Shown here: positions 6,899-14,198 of the stretch, piece by piece
Layout of the letters: each line of letters starts with the position of its first letter
Numbering within the stretch: position 1 is the first letter of the stretch
Source: JBBREP01 sp036501845
Lineage (GTDB): Bacteria > Actinomycetota > Acidimicrobiia > IMCC26256 > PALSA-610
Length of the DNA stretch: 22,389 nt
Assembly (NCBI GenBank): GCA_036501845.1
Contig: DASXZO010000116.1
Location: forward strand, 1-22,389
Direction: 5' to 3'
Translations under genes and position numbers: made by a program
Notes under the pieces: generated by a model
Seen by the model: the letters and a program-made list of their open reading frames with translations, nothing else
Databases searched by the model: none
Told to the model about the DNA's origin: nothing

Positions 6899-8194
6899 CT
6901 GGCGGCGGGCGTGGTCCTCGAGTTCGAGGTAGTAGTGCTCCAGCGTGGCTTCGGCGCAGCGGCGCCAGGTGAAGCGGTCGAGCACGCGGGCGCGCCCGGC
7001 CGCGCCGATGCGCTCACGCATGGCGTCGTCGTTCAGCATCGTGAGGATCGCCGCGGCGAGCCCGTCGGGATCAGCCGGCTTGCACAGCAACGCCGATTCG
7101 CCCGAAGGCCCCGCCACCTCGGGCAGCGCGCCGCCCGACGTCGCCACGAGCGGGGTGCCGCTGCACATCGCCTCGATCGCCGGGAGCGAAAAGCCCTCGT
7201 AGAGCGACGGCACCACGGCCATCTCGGCTTCGTTGTAGAGCTCGACGATGCGCTCGTCGCTCACGCCCGACACGAACTCGATCGCGTCGCCCAGGCCGAG
7301 CGCTTCGATCTGGCGGGGGATCGCGCTGCGATGGCGAGGGCGCCCGATGATCACGAGGTGCGCGTCGGGCCGTTCGGCACGCACCTTGGCCAGCGCGTCG
7401 AGGAGATAGGTGAGGCCCTTGAGTGGCACGTCGGAGGACGCGGTGGTCATCAGCCGGCCCTTCACCCGTTGCACGTGCGGCATCGGCCGGAACTGGCGTT
7501 GGTCGACCCCGACCGGCACCACGTGCAAGCGCTCGGGATCCACGCCCATCTGGGCGACGATGTCGCGCTTGGAGTTCGCCGACACCGTGATGTGGCGCGG
7601 GAGCGCCCGGGCGACGCGGGTCTGCATACCGAGGAAGCCGTACCAGCGTCGCAGCGTCAGTTGCTTCCACGCGCGCTGGTGGGCCGGATGGGCGAGGTCG
7701 AGGTCGCGGTCGACGGTGATCGGGTGGTGCAGCGTGTGCACGATCGGCCAGCCGTCGTCCAGCAGGCCCCTCACGCCGGCGCCGAGGCTCTGGTTGTCGT
7801 GGATGATGTCGAACTCGTCGCGCCGCGCGTTGAGCATCGGCCGCACTCGTTGCGAGAACGCCCACGGCTCGGGGAAGCCGGCCGAGCACATGTACATCCA
7901 CTCCGCCACGTCGACCCACGTGCGGAACTCGTACGGCCACGGCGTGCGGAACGGGTTGTCGCGCGGGTAGAGGTCCATGCTCGGCACTTCGACCCGCGTC
8001 ACAGGCGGGTCGACGTCGCTGAACGGCGGGCCGGTGAACACCTCGACGTGGTGGCCCAACTCGGCGAGCTCACGAGTGACGTGGCGGGTGTAGACGCCCT
8101 GACCGCCCACGTGCGGGTTGCCCCGGTACACGAGATAGGCGATCCGGAGGGGGTCGCCCGGGCGCGGCACGCGAAGGGCACTTGGGCTGGGCAT
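6776..8194 (-). CDS. GT4-family glycosyltransferase with an unusual repeat-encoded tail
   Basis: A 472-residue retaining glycosyltransferase of the GT-B fold, using an activated sugar donor. The N-terminal Rossmann domain begins RIAYLVYRGNPHVGGQGVY near residue 17, with the glycine loop for the acceptor. The donor-binding domain carries the E-x7-E signature: Glu333 and Glu341 in EGFSLPAIEA, preceded by VVPSLY and followed by GTPLVATSGGALPEV. The conserved fold ends at about residue 432 (EDHARRQ). Residues 433-472 are a low-complexity Pro/Arg/Ser/Ala tail translated from a GCGAGC-rich DNA block at 6776-6898. I chose ATG 8194; an open frame to 8443 adds 83 residues that overlap the divergent peptidase gene. 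It is the first gene of the operon with the methyltransferase and toroid protein. No signal peptide or membrane helix is visible, so it acts in the cytosol. Confidence 0.88.
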   Translation of the reverse strand: MPSPSALRVPRPGDPLRIAYLVYRGNPHVGGQGVYTRHVTRELAELGHHVEVFTGPPFSDVDPPVTRVEVPSMDLYPRDNPFRTPWPYEFRTWVDVAEWMYMCSAGFPEPWAFSQRVRPMLNARRDEFDIIHDNQSLGAGVRGLLDDGWPIVHTLHHPITVDRDLDLAHPAHQRAWKQLTLRRWYGFLGMQTRVARALPRHITVSANSKRDIVAQMGVDPERLHVVPVGVDQRQFRPMPHVQRVKGRLMTTASSDVPLKGLTYLLDALAKVRAERPDAHLVIIGRPRHRSAIPRQIEALGLGDAIEFVSGVSDERIVELYNEAEMAVVPSLYEGFSLPAIEAMCSGTPLVATSGGALPEVAGPSGESALLCKPADPDGLAAAILTMLNDDAMRERIGAAGRARVLDRFTWRRCAEATLEHYYLELEDHARRQLDPRSPAARAPRGVRTLASLARPSRSSVAPRPQSAPTGTV

Positions 8195-8235
8195 GAGCCA
8201 TCCAGCATGGAGGCTTGCCCCCCTTTGAACCAAAT

Positions 8236-8258
8236 CCCGCCCGGGTGAAGCGGGCGGG
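8236..8258. repeat. GC-rich inverted repeat in a divergent intergenic region
   Basis: CCCGCCCG (8236-8243) and CGGGCGGG (8251-8258) are perfect 8-bp arms around a 7-nt loop. The element lies in the 95-bp space between the divergent glycosyltransferase and S9 peptidase starts, about 30 bp before the peptidase ATG. It could be an operator for either gene. The rest of this intergenic space holds only GGCAC-CC-GTGCC at 8264-8275, a weaker palindrome. Confidence 0.45.
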
Positions 8259-8289
8259 CCGTTGGCACCCGTGCCATTCTGTGCGCCGT

Positions 8290-10161
8290 ATGGCGCCCAG
8301 CACGGTGACGGCCGCGATGATCGCCCGCTCGCGCACGGTCGCGGAGCCTCGCTGGTCGCCTGGTGGGAGCCTGATCGGCTGGATCGACGGCTTCGACGGG
8401 CGCTACGACCTGGTGATCGCGCGCTCCGACGGCTCAACGCCACCCATCGTGGTCACCCCGGACGCGCCGCTGACGCCGGTCGGCGGCTACGGCGGTGGCG
8501 CGTGGGCATGGGCGAGCGACGACGAGGTGGTGATTGCCGGGGCCGACGGGCGCCTACGCGTGGTGCGCGCCGACGGCGGCGGCATCGTTCGTGAGCTGTC
8601 GCGCGACGGCATGGCCGGGGCGCCTGCGGTCACTCCCGACGGCACGCTCGCCGCCTTCATCCTCGAACGTGACGACGCCTGCGACGTGGCGGTGGTACCG
8701 CTCGACGGATCGGCCTGGCCCGTGCGCGCGAGCCGGGCCGACTTCGCGTGGGACCCGGCGTGGTCGCCCGACGGTCGGCGGGTCGCCTGGCACGAGTGGG
8801 ACCTGCCGGCGATGCCGTGGGAGGCGTCGCGGATCGCAACCGCGACCGTCGACGGTGGCGGGCGCGTCGACCCGGCTCGCGTGATCGCCGGCACCGGCAC
8901 CGGCACCGGCACCGGCGCAGCGCGCGTCGCGGTCGGTCAGCCGCGTTTCTCGCCCGACGGCAACCGCATCGCCTACGTCAGCGACGCCGACGGCCCGGCG
9001 CACGTCGTCGTGGCGCGGCCGGACGGGTCGCGAGCGGTCACGTTGCGCACCGAGACGCACGAGCATGCGCCGCCGTCGTGGTCACCTGGGCTCCGCACGT
9101 TCGCTTGGTCGCCCGGCGGTGACGCCATCGCCTACGCCCGCAGCGAACGTGGCTTCGGCCGGTTGGTGCGCGCCGCCCGCCGCGGCACTGCCACCGCCGA
9201 GCTCGGCAAGGGGTTTCACCAAGGCATCGACTGGTCGCCCCATGGCATCGCCGCGGTGCGCTCGGGCGCGCTCACGCCGCCGCAGGTCGTGGTGGTCGAC
9301 CCGCAGTCGGGCGCGCGCCGCTCGCTCACGCGTGGCCCCGTGGGTGGCTTCGAGACCTGCGGGCTCGTCGAGCCGACGGCGGTGCGCTGGCGGTCGGGCA
9401 GTGCCACGGTCCACGGGCTGTTGTACCGGCCCGAGCGCGGGCGCGGCGCCGGTGGTCGCCGCAATACGCCGCCGCCGATGCTCGTGCTGATCCACGGTGG
9501 GCCCACCGACCAAGCGCGCGCCGACTGGAACCCGCGCGTCGCGTATTGGGTGTCGCGTGGTTGGGCCGTGCTGGCCGCGAACTATCGCGGTTCGTCGGGC
9601 TACGGGCGCGCGTATCGCGAAGCCCTCGACGGCAAATGGGGCCTCCACGACGTGAGCGACGTCGCGGCCGGTATTCGCCACGCCGGGCGTGAAGGCTGGT
9701 GCGATCCGGCGCGTGTCGCGGTGATGGGCGGGAGCGCCGGCGGCTACACGGTGCTGCTGATGTGTGTGCGGCACGGCGAGCTGATCACAGCGGGTGTGAG
9801 CCTGTTCGGTGTGGCCGATCTCATGCAGCTCGCGGCCACGACGCATCGCTTCGAATCGCGCTATCTCGATTCACTTGTCGGCGAGCTGCCGCGTCACGCC
9901 CGTCGCTACCGGGAACGGTCGCCACTCACGTACGCGTCATCGATCTCGGTGCCGCTGCTCGTGCTGCAGGGACGCGACGACAAGGTGGTGCCGGTCGATC
10001 AGGCCGACGCGATGGTCGCAGCAATCCGCAACGCGGGCGGCGAGGTCGACTACCACGTGTACGACGGCGAGGGCCATGGTTTCCGGCGGCTCACGAACGT
10101 GATCGACGAATACGAGCGCACAGAACGCTTCCTCACTCGCCACGTGCTGGGCGCGACGTGA
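8290..10161 (+). CDS. S9-family prolyl oligopeptidase / dipeptidyl aminopeptidase
   Basis: A 623-residue serine peptidase of the acylaminoacyl-peptidase/dipeptidyl-peptidase type. The N-terminal 370 or so residues form a WD-like beta-propeller with TolB-type blades (EPRWSPGG, DPAWSPDGRRVAW, QPRFSPDGNRIAYVS, TFAWSPGGDAIAYA). The C-terminal alpha/beta-hydrolase domain carries the triad: Ser482 in GGSAGGY, Asp564 in GRDDKVVP, and His596 in GEGHGF; LIHGGPT supplies the oxyanion hole. No signal peptide is apparent, so it is probably cytosolic and trims oligopeptides or acylated peptides. ATG 8290 was chosen because upstream codons cover the intergenic inverted repeat. CATTCT ends 9 nt upstream, a weak -10. 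Residues 201-209 are a (Gly-Thr)4-Gly run from a DNA microsatellite. The stop overlaps the next ATG by one base. Confidence 0.9.
   Translation: MAPSTVTAAMIARSRTVAEPRWSPGGSLIGWIDGFDGRYDLVIARSDGSTPPIVVTPDAPLTPVGGYGGGAWAWASDDEVVIAGADGRLRVVRADGGGIVRELSRDGMAGAPAVTPDGTLAAFILERDDACDVAVVPLDGSAWPVRASRADFAWDPAWSPDGRRVAWHEWDLPAMPWEASRIATATVDGGGRVDPARVIAGTGTGTGTGAARVAVGQPRFSPDGNRIAYVSDADGPAHVVVARPDGSRAVTLRTETHEHAPPSWSPGLRTFAWSPGGDAIAYARSERGFGRLVRAARRGTATAELGKGFHQGIDWSPHGIAAVRSGALTPPQVVVVDPQSGARRSLTRGPVGGFETCGLVEPTAVRWRSGSATVHGLLYRPERGRGAGGRRNTPPPMLVLIHGGPTDQARADWNPRVAYWVSRGWAVLAANYRGSSGYGRAYREALDGKWGLHDVSDVAAGIRHAGREGWCDPARVAVMGGSAGGYTVLLMCVRHGELITAGVSLFGVADLMQLAATTHRFESRYLDSLVGELPRHARRYRERSPLTYASSISVPLLVLQGRDDKVVPVDQADAMVAAIRNAGGEVDYHVYDGEGHGFRRLTNVIDEYERTERFLTRHVLGAT
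8890..8913 (+). repeat. (GGCACC)4 microsatellite inside the S9 peptidase gene
   Basis: Four exact hexamers encode alternating Gly-Thr at residues 201-208, continuing with one more Gly. A multiple of three bases keeps the frame when copies are gained or lost, so length changes would only lengthen or shorten a propeller loop. Confidence 0.85.
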
Positions 10162-10808
10162 TGGAGGTCGAGTACGACAAGCCGAAGCGCGGCGCGCCGA
10201 AGGCCGATCGCGCCGTGCTGCTCGCGCACGGTGCGGGTGCAGACATGCACGCCGCGAACCTCGTCGCGTTTGCCGCGGCCCTGGCGGCATCGGGTGTTCC
10301 CGTGCTGCGGTTCAACTTCGCCTACAAGGCGGCCGGTCGCAGCTCGCCGCCGAAGGCCGACACGTTGCAGGACGAGCTGCGCGACGCGCGCTCGGAGTTG
10401 GCGCGCCGCACCAAGTTGCCCGTCGAACGCATCGTGATCGGCGGCCGTTCGATGGGCGGCCGAGTGGCATCGATGGTGGCGGCGGCCGACGCGACAACCG
10501 AACGGGCGCTCGGGCTCTTGCTCCTCGCCTATCCGTTGCACGCGCCGGGAAGGTCGCAGGATCGGCGCGCCGATCACTTTCCCCAGCTCACGATGCCGGT
10601 GCTGTTCGTATCGGGAACGCGCGATTCGTTCGGCGCGCCCGACGAGTTGCGCGATGCCGCGCGCGCGATCCGTGGGCAGGTGGGCTGGCACTGGATCGAA
10701 ACTGGCGATCACAGCTTCCGGCCGCTGAAGAAGCAGACCGGCATGTCCACCGACGACGCGCTCGCGATTGCCGCACCTGCCGTCAACGAGTGGGTCGCTT
10801 CGCTTTGA
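10161..10808 (+). CDS. Alpha/beta hydrolase of the KANL3/Tex30 type
   Basis: A 215-residue single-domain hydrolase. AVLLAHGAGADMH near residue 20 forms the oxyanion side, PVLRFNFAYKAAGRSSPP follows as in Tex30-like proteins, and the nucleophile elbow is GGRSMGGR with Ser97. Asp155 in SGTRDSFG and His184 in GDHSF complete the triad. The family acts on unknown esters or acyl groups. The ATG overlaps the S9 peptidase stop (TGATG), so the two hydrolases are translationally coupled and may act in one degradation route. The frame is open upstream to 9699 but only as a shadow of the peptidase. TTGACC at 10805-10810, over the stop codon, resembles a -35 but has no -10 at a suitable distance, so I give it no weight. 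Confidence 0.85.
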   Translation: MEVEYDKPKRGAPKADRAVLLAHGAGADMHAANLVAFAAALAASGVPVLRFNFAYKAAGRSSPPKADTLQDELRDARSELARRTKLPVERIVIGGRSMGGRVASMVAAADATTERALGLLLLAYPLHAPGRSQDRRADHFPQLTMPVLFVSGTRDSFGAPDELRDAARAIRGQVGWHWIETGDHSFRPLKKQTGMSTDDALAIAAPAVNEWVASL

Positions 10809-10901
10809 CCATTGCGCCGCCTCCGGCACCGCGGCGAGCTCCCTCTGGCCCGGATCGCCGGTTGCGGACGTTTCGGTCGCCGCGCCCGAGCACGGTGTCC
10901 C

Positions 10902-10916
10902 GGTAGCTCGGCTACC
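10902..10916. repeat. Inverted repeat in the murA promoter spacer
   Basis: GGTAGC-TCG-GCTACC forms perfect 6-bp arms with a 3-nt centre. It lies just upstream of the candidate -10 at 10922, where a repressor could block RNA polymerase. The rest of the 127-bp space 10809-10935 shows no gene or RNA. Confidence 0.4.
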
Positions 10917-10921
10917 CCTTC

Positions 10922-10927
10922 TACGCT
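10922..10927 (+). promoter_or_regulatory. Candidate -10 (TACGCT) for a leaderless murA transcript
   Basis: TACGCT ends 8 nt before the murA ATG at 10936. No Shine-Dalgarno sequence precedes the ATG (GTCCGACC lies between). No recognisable -35 is present. Confidence 0.45.
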
Positions 10928-10935
10928 GTCCGACC

Positions 10936-12201
10936 ATGTCGCGCATTGTGGTCCGCGGGGGCGGACCGCTCGAGGGGCGCGTCGCGATCGCCGGCGCGAC
11001 GAAGAACGAGGGCACGAAGCTGATGGCCGCCGCGCTGCTCGCGCGCGGCCGCACCATCATCAGCAACATTCCGCGTGTCGGCGACCTCGACGTGATGATC
11101 GAGCTCCTTCGCGTAATTGGCGCCCGAGTCGAATGGATCGGCGAGTCCGAGCTCGCGGTCGACGCGGCGGGCGACCTCGAGCCGGTCGCGCCCTACGAGC
11201 TCGTGTCGCGCATGCGTGCGTCGATCAACGTGCTCGGGCCGCTCGTGGCGCGTTGTGGCGAAGCGCGCGTCGCGCTTCCCGGCGGCGACGCAATCGGTTC
11301 GCGCAAGCTCGACATGCACCTCGACGGCCTGCGCGCCATGGGCGCCACCGTCGAGCAGGAACATGGCTACGTGATCGCCCACACCGACGGTCCGTTGCTC
11401 GGCACCCGCCATGTGCTCGAGTTCCCGAGCGTCGGCGCCACCGAGAACTTGCTCATGGCCGGCGCGCTCGCCAAGGGCGTGACGGTGATCGACAACGCCG
11501 CGCGCGAGCCCGAGGTCACCGAGCTCTGCGCGTTTCTCAACCGCATGGGTGGTCATGTGCTCGGCGGCGGCACGTCGTGCATCGAGGTGCACGGCGTCGA
11601 GGAGCTCGAACCCACCGAGATGCATCTCATCGGCGACCGCATCGAGGTCGGCACGCTGCTGATCGGTTGCGCGATGGCCGGTGGCGAGATCGAGCTCGAG
11701 GGCGCGCAGCTCGACCACGTGGAGATCATGGTGAGGAAGCTCGCCGACATGGGCATGCTCGTGTCGCCCACCGCCGACGGCATCTGGGCTCGCGCCTCGC
11801 AGAGACTGCGCGCCGTCGACGTGGCCACGTTGCCGTTCCCGGGCTTCGCCACCGATCTGATGCCGCCCGCCGTCGCCATGCTCACGGTGTGCGACGGGTC
11901 GGGGATCGTCACCGAGAACATCTACGAGAGCCGTTTCCAGTTCGTGGACGAGCTCGTGCGCATGGGCGCCGACGTGCGCCATGAGGGCCGCCACGCCATC
12001 GTTCGGGGCGTCGAGCGGCTGCAGGGCGCGCCGGTCCAGGCCACCGACGTGCGGGCGGGTGCCGCGCTGGTGCTCGCCGGCCTCGTGGCCGAGGGCGAGA
12101 CCGTGGTGCACGGTTGCGACCACGTCGACCGGGCCTACGTTGACCTGGCCGCGTCGCTGCGCGCGCTCGGTGCCGACGCTCGCGGGGAAGAATCCGACTG
12201 A
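10936..12201 (+). CDS. murA: UDP-N-acetylglucosamine 1-carboxyvinyltransferase with Asp for catalytic Cys
   Basis: Transfers enolpyruvate from PEP to UDP-GlcNAc, the first committed step of peptidoglycan synthesis in the cytosol. At 421 residues it has the normal MurA length. Lys23-Asn24 in GATKNEGTKLMAAALLA is the conserved substrate-binding KN pair. The mobile loop that normally reads PGGC-IG-RP reads PGGDAIGSRKLD here, with Asp118 where E. coli has Cys115. This is the substitution known from Mycobacterium tuberculosis and Chlamydia that makes MurA insensitive to fosfomycin. The following Pro is also replaced by Lys. FATDLMPPAV near residue 304 holds the catalytic Asp. The frame is open upstream to 10768, but ATG 10936 gives the family N-terminus and has a TACGCT box 8 nt ahead. 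The nifU-like gene follows after 21 bp with its own promoter candidate. Confidence 0.93.
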   Translation: MSRIVVRGGGPLEGRVAIAGATKNEGTKLMAAALLARGRTIISNIPRVGDLDVMIELLRVIGARVEWIGESELAVDAAGDLEPVAPYELVSRMRASINVLGPLVARCGEARVALPGGDAIGSRKLDMHLDGLRAMGATVEQEHGYVIAHTDGPLLGTRHVLEFPSVGATENLLMAGALAKGVTVIDNAAREPEVTELCAFLNRMGGHVLGGGTSCIEVHGVEELEPTEMHLIGDRIEVGTLLIGCAMAGGEIELEGAQLDHVEIMVRKLADMGMLVSPTADGIWARASQRLRAVDVATLPFPGFATDLMPPAVAMLTVCDGSGIVTENIYESRFQFVDELVRMGADVRHEGRHAIVRGVERLQGAPVQATDVRAGAALVLAGLVAEGETVVHGCDHVDRAYVDLAASLRALGADARGEESD

Positions 12202-12210
12202 TCCGACGGT

Positions 12211-12216
12211 TACAAT
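12211..12216 (+). promoter_or_regulatory. Candidate -10 (TACAAT) for a leaderless NifU-like transcript
   Basis: TACAAT differs from the bacterial -10 consensus TATAAT at one base. It ends 6 nt before the ATG at 12223, in the 21-bp gap after murA. It is the best -10 match among the gene starts in the window. No clear -35 or Shine-Dalgarno sequence is present. Confidence 0.6.
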
Positions 12217-12222
12217 TGGCGT

Positions 12223-12498
12223 ATGGCTCTCGATGTCGCGACGCTCGAACCCCAGATCCTCGACGCCATCGAGTTGATTCGGCCCGCGCTGCAGTCCGAC
12301 GGCGGTGACATCGTGTACCGCAATGTCGACGACGACGGCGTCGTGCACGTCACGCTCGTCGGTGCCTGCGGCACCTGCCCGGTGTCGACGATGACGTTGA
12401 AGGCCGGCGTCGAGCGGATCATCATGGACCGTGTGCCCGGCGTCACCGAGGTCGTCGCCGACGAGCCGGCCATGCCCGAGGCCTACAGCTACGAGTAA
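12223..12498 (+). CDS. NifU C-terminal-domain Fe-S scaffold protein
   Basis: A 91-residue stand-alone NifU C-terminal domain, similar to NfuA/Nfu proteins without their A-type domain. It carries or transfers an iron-sulfur cluster through the CxxC pair Cys49 and Cys52 in GACGTCPVST. IRPALQSDGGDIVY near residue 19 and GVERIIMDRVPGV near residue 62 are the conserved flanking elements. Such short Nfu proteins probably act as dimers that hold one cluster between two CxxC motifs and deliver it to client enzymes. The start is fixed by ATG 12223 with TACAAT 6 nt ahead. meaB follows 39 bp later, so the two may share a transcript. Confidence 0.92.
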   Translation: MALDVATLEPQILDAIELIRPALQSDGGDIVYRNVDDDGVVHVTLVGACGTCPVSTMTLKAGVERIIMDRVPGVTEVVADEPAMPEAYSYE

Positions 12499-12517
12499 CC
12501 GGTTCTCGAGAAGCCGG
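12499..12517. repeat. Palindrome between the NifU-like gene and meaB
   Basis: TTCTCGAGAA (12503-12512) is a perfect 10-bp palindrome. It is flanked by CCGG on both sides with one extra G at 12513. It starts directly after the NifU-like stop codon. It lacks a loop and a U-tract, so an operator or an mRNA-end structure is as likely as a terminator. Confidence 0.4.
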
Positions 12518-12537
12518 AATTCGGCGACACGAGCATC

Positions 12538-13521
12538 GTGACCGACTCCGACGTCGACACGATCGTCGCGCGCGCGCTCGACGGCGACCGGGCCGCGCTC
12601 GCGCGCGTGGTCTCGCTCGTCGAGCAGGGCGGCGAGCCCGCCCGGGTCGCGAGCGCGCAGTATCACCGCCAGGCCGGCCATGCATGGGTGGTCGGCATCA
12701 CCGGCGCGCCAGGCGCGGGCAAGTCGACGCTCACCGACCGGCTCGTCGCAACGCTGCTCGAACGCGGCGCCGCCGGCGAACTGGGTGACAGCCAACGTGC
12801 CGGCGAGGCGCGCGTCGGTGTGCTCGCCATCGACCCGACGAGTCCGTTCACCGGCGGCGCGATTCTCGGCGACCGGGTCCGCATGCAGGAGCACGCCACC
12901 GACCCGCGAGTATTCATCCGTTCGATGGCGACGCGCGGGCACCTGGGTGGTCTGTCGGCGTCGGCGCCCCAAGCCGCGCGCCTCCTCGACGCCGCGGGCT
13001 ACGACTGGGTGATCGTGGAGACGGTCGGGGTCGGCCAGGTGGAGGTAGAGGTGGCCGGCCACGCCGACACGACGGTGGTGGTCGTGAACCCGGGATGGGG
13101 CGACGCAGTCCAAGCGAACAAGGCCGGCTTGATGGAGATCGCCGACGTGTTCGTGGTGAACAAAGCTGACCGAGCGGGCGCGCGCGACGCGGTGCGCGAA
13201 CTCGACGCGATGCTGGAGCTGTCAGTGGCGCGCGACTGGCGGCCGCCGATCTTGTCAACCGTCGCCACGGCGGGGGAGGGCATCGCCGAGCTCGCCGACG
13301 CGCTCGAAACGCACCGCGCCCATCTCGAGTCGGTCGGCGAGGTCGCGGCCCGCCGCCGGGCCCGTGCCGCCGAAGAGCTCACTGCGGTGGCCGTCGAGCT
13401 CGTGGCACACGACGCGCTCGCGCGCTGCAACGGCCCGGAGTTCGATGCGCTGGTCGATGCGGTGGCGTGCGGATCCACCGATCCCTACGAAGCAGCCGCC
13501 CGCCTGCTCGGCTCGCGCTGA
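12538..13521 (+). CDS. meaB: MeaB/ArgK-type G3E GTPase
   Basis: A 327-residue GTPase of the G3E family, the chaperone that protects and reloads adenosylcobalamin-dependent methylmalonyl-CoA mutase. Walker A is GITGAPGAGKST with Lys62. AIDPTSPFTGGAILGDRVRM is the family-specific switch region. VIVETVGVGQ is the Walker B/switch II part, and VVNKAD the guanine-specificity motif. The C-terminal helical arm, GSTDPYEAAARLLGSR at the very end, supports dimerisation. The start is GTG 12538; no ATG lies nearby in frame and no clear Shine-Dalgarno sequence is seen. No mutase gene lies in this window, but the carboxylase alpha subunit at 19770-21557 could supply methylmalonyl-CoA if it takes propionyl-CoA. 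The GNAT-like gene follows after 10 bp. Confidence 0.9.
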   Translation: MTDSDVDTIVARALDGDRAALARVVSLVEQGGEPARVASAQYHRQAGHAWVVGITGAPGAGKSTLTDRLVATLLERGAAGELGDSQRAGEARVGVLAIDPTSPFTGGAILGDRVRMQEHATDPRVFIRSMATRGHLGGLSASAPQAARLLDAAGYDWVIVETVGVGQVEVEVAGHADTTVVVVNPGWGDAVQANKAGLMEIADVFVVNKADRAGARDAVRELDAMLELSVARDWRPPILSTVATAGEGIAELADALETHRAHLESVGEVAARRRARAAEELTAVAVELVAHDALARCNGPEFDALVDAVACGSTDPYEAAARLLGSR

Positions 13522-13531
13522 CGGCGCGATC

Positions 13532-14167
13532 GTGGCCCATCCACTCGCAGTCGCGCTCGACGGAGTCGTGCGCGGCGACCATCCAGTGCCCGACGGCCGC
13601 ATTGAAGTGGTGGGCTCGCCGCCCGACGGTCCGAGCGCACTCGTGAGTTTCACGGCCCACACGTTCATCGCGCTCGACGTCGACGTGGTCGAGGTGGCGC
13701 GCCGGCTCGATCCGGACGACCTCGGTGCGCCGGTTGCGCCTCCGTTCGTGCAGTGGCTCGCTACGGCGAGCGGGCTCACACGCGTGGGAACGTTCGACGC
13801 CGTGCTGGCCGCGTTCGCCGTCGGTGGCGAACCAGCTCAGTCATTGGAACGGGTCGACCGGTTGGTGCACCCGCGTGTTGCCCAGGCCTCGCGCCATCGC
13901 AGCGACGTGCGCATCTACAGGACTGCCGACCGGGACGGCGTCGTGGTGCTCGGGCGCGGCCTCACGCGGCGCTGGGAGCTGGCGTTCGAGGTGGACGAAG
14001 ATGCGCGTGCCCGTGGCGTGGGTACCCGGATGCTGGCCGCCGCGCGCACGTTGTTGCCGGCCGGAACGCCGCTGTGGATGCAGATCGCTCCCGGCAACGC
14101 CCGTTCGATGCGCGCCGCGATCTCCGCAGGCTTTCACCCGATGGGTGCTGAGATCCTCTTCACGTGA
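13532..14167 (+). CDS. GNAT-domain protein with an unassigned N-terminal half
   Basis: A 211-residue protein. The C-terminal half is an N-acetyltransferase-like GNAT domain. WELAFEVDEDARARGVGTRM from about residue 150 has the acetyl-CoA-binding R-x-x-G-x-G/A type loop, and GNARSMRAAISAGFHPMGAEI has the terminal Asn-x3-Arg-x4-Gly-Phe pattern. The N-terminal 110 or so residues (VAHPLAVALDGVV, ALVSFTAHTFIALDVDVVEV) are not a fold I recognise. The substrate is unknown. The start is taken as GTG 13532, 10 nt after the meaB stop; the frame is open upstream but then overlaps meaB. Translation is probably coupled to meaB. A protein-modifying acetyltransferase for the metabolic enzymes encoded alongside is possible but unproven. 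Confidence 0.7.
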   Translation: MAHPLAVALDGVVRGDHPVPDGRIEVVGSPPDGPSALVSFTAHTFIALDVDVVEVARRLDPDDLGAPVAPPFVQWLATASGLTRVGTFDAVLAAFAVGGEPAQSLERVDRLVHPRVAQASRHRSDVRIYRTADRDGVVVLGRGLTRRWELAFEVDEDARARGVGTRMLAAARTLLPAGTPLWMQIAPGNARSMRAAISAGFHPMGAEILFT

Positions 14168-14184
14168 GCCCGCGCAGCGCTTCC

Positions 14185-14190
14185 TAGGAT
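14185..14190 (+). promoter_or_regulatory. Candidate -10 (TAGGAT) for a leaderless enoyl-CoA hydratase transcript
   Basis: TAGGAT ends 8 nt before the ATG at 14199. The same hexamer at the same distance precedes the carboxylase GTG at 21557 on the minus strand. No Shine-Dalgarno sequence lies between the hexamer and the ATG. Confidence 0.5.
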
Positions 14191-14198
14191 CACGCGTC

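Noticed and set aside
3975..6932. A 985-codon open frame on the plus strand across the DinB-like, toroid and methyltransferase genes
   Set aside because: It is antisense to two well-supported genes and out of frame with a third. Its composition is Arg-, His- and Val-rich with no recognisable domain, as expected from codon bias in high-GC DNA.
6800..8248. A 482-codon plus-strand open frame opposite the glycosyltransferase
   Set aside because: The minus-strand frame has complete GT4 motifs, and the plus-strand product is a low-complexity mirror of it.
8275..8280. CATTCT as a -10 for the S9 peptidase, with similar weak boxes before the FG-GAP, glycosyltransferase and PhzF-like genes
   Set aside because: Each lacks the first T of TANNNT. 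I mention them as weak support for the leaderless pattern but do not list them as promoters.
10805..10810. TTGACC resembling a -35 for murA
   Set aside because: It overlaps the hydrolase stop codon and is over 100 bp from the best -10 candidate.
10921..13113. A 730-codon minus-strand open frame over murA, the NifU-like gene and meaB
   Set aside because: It is a shadow of three conserved plus-strand genes. Its product is His/Arg/Asp-rich without any motif.
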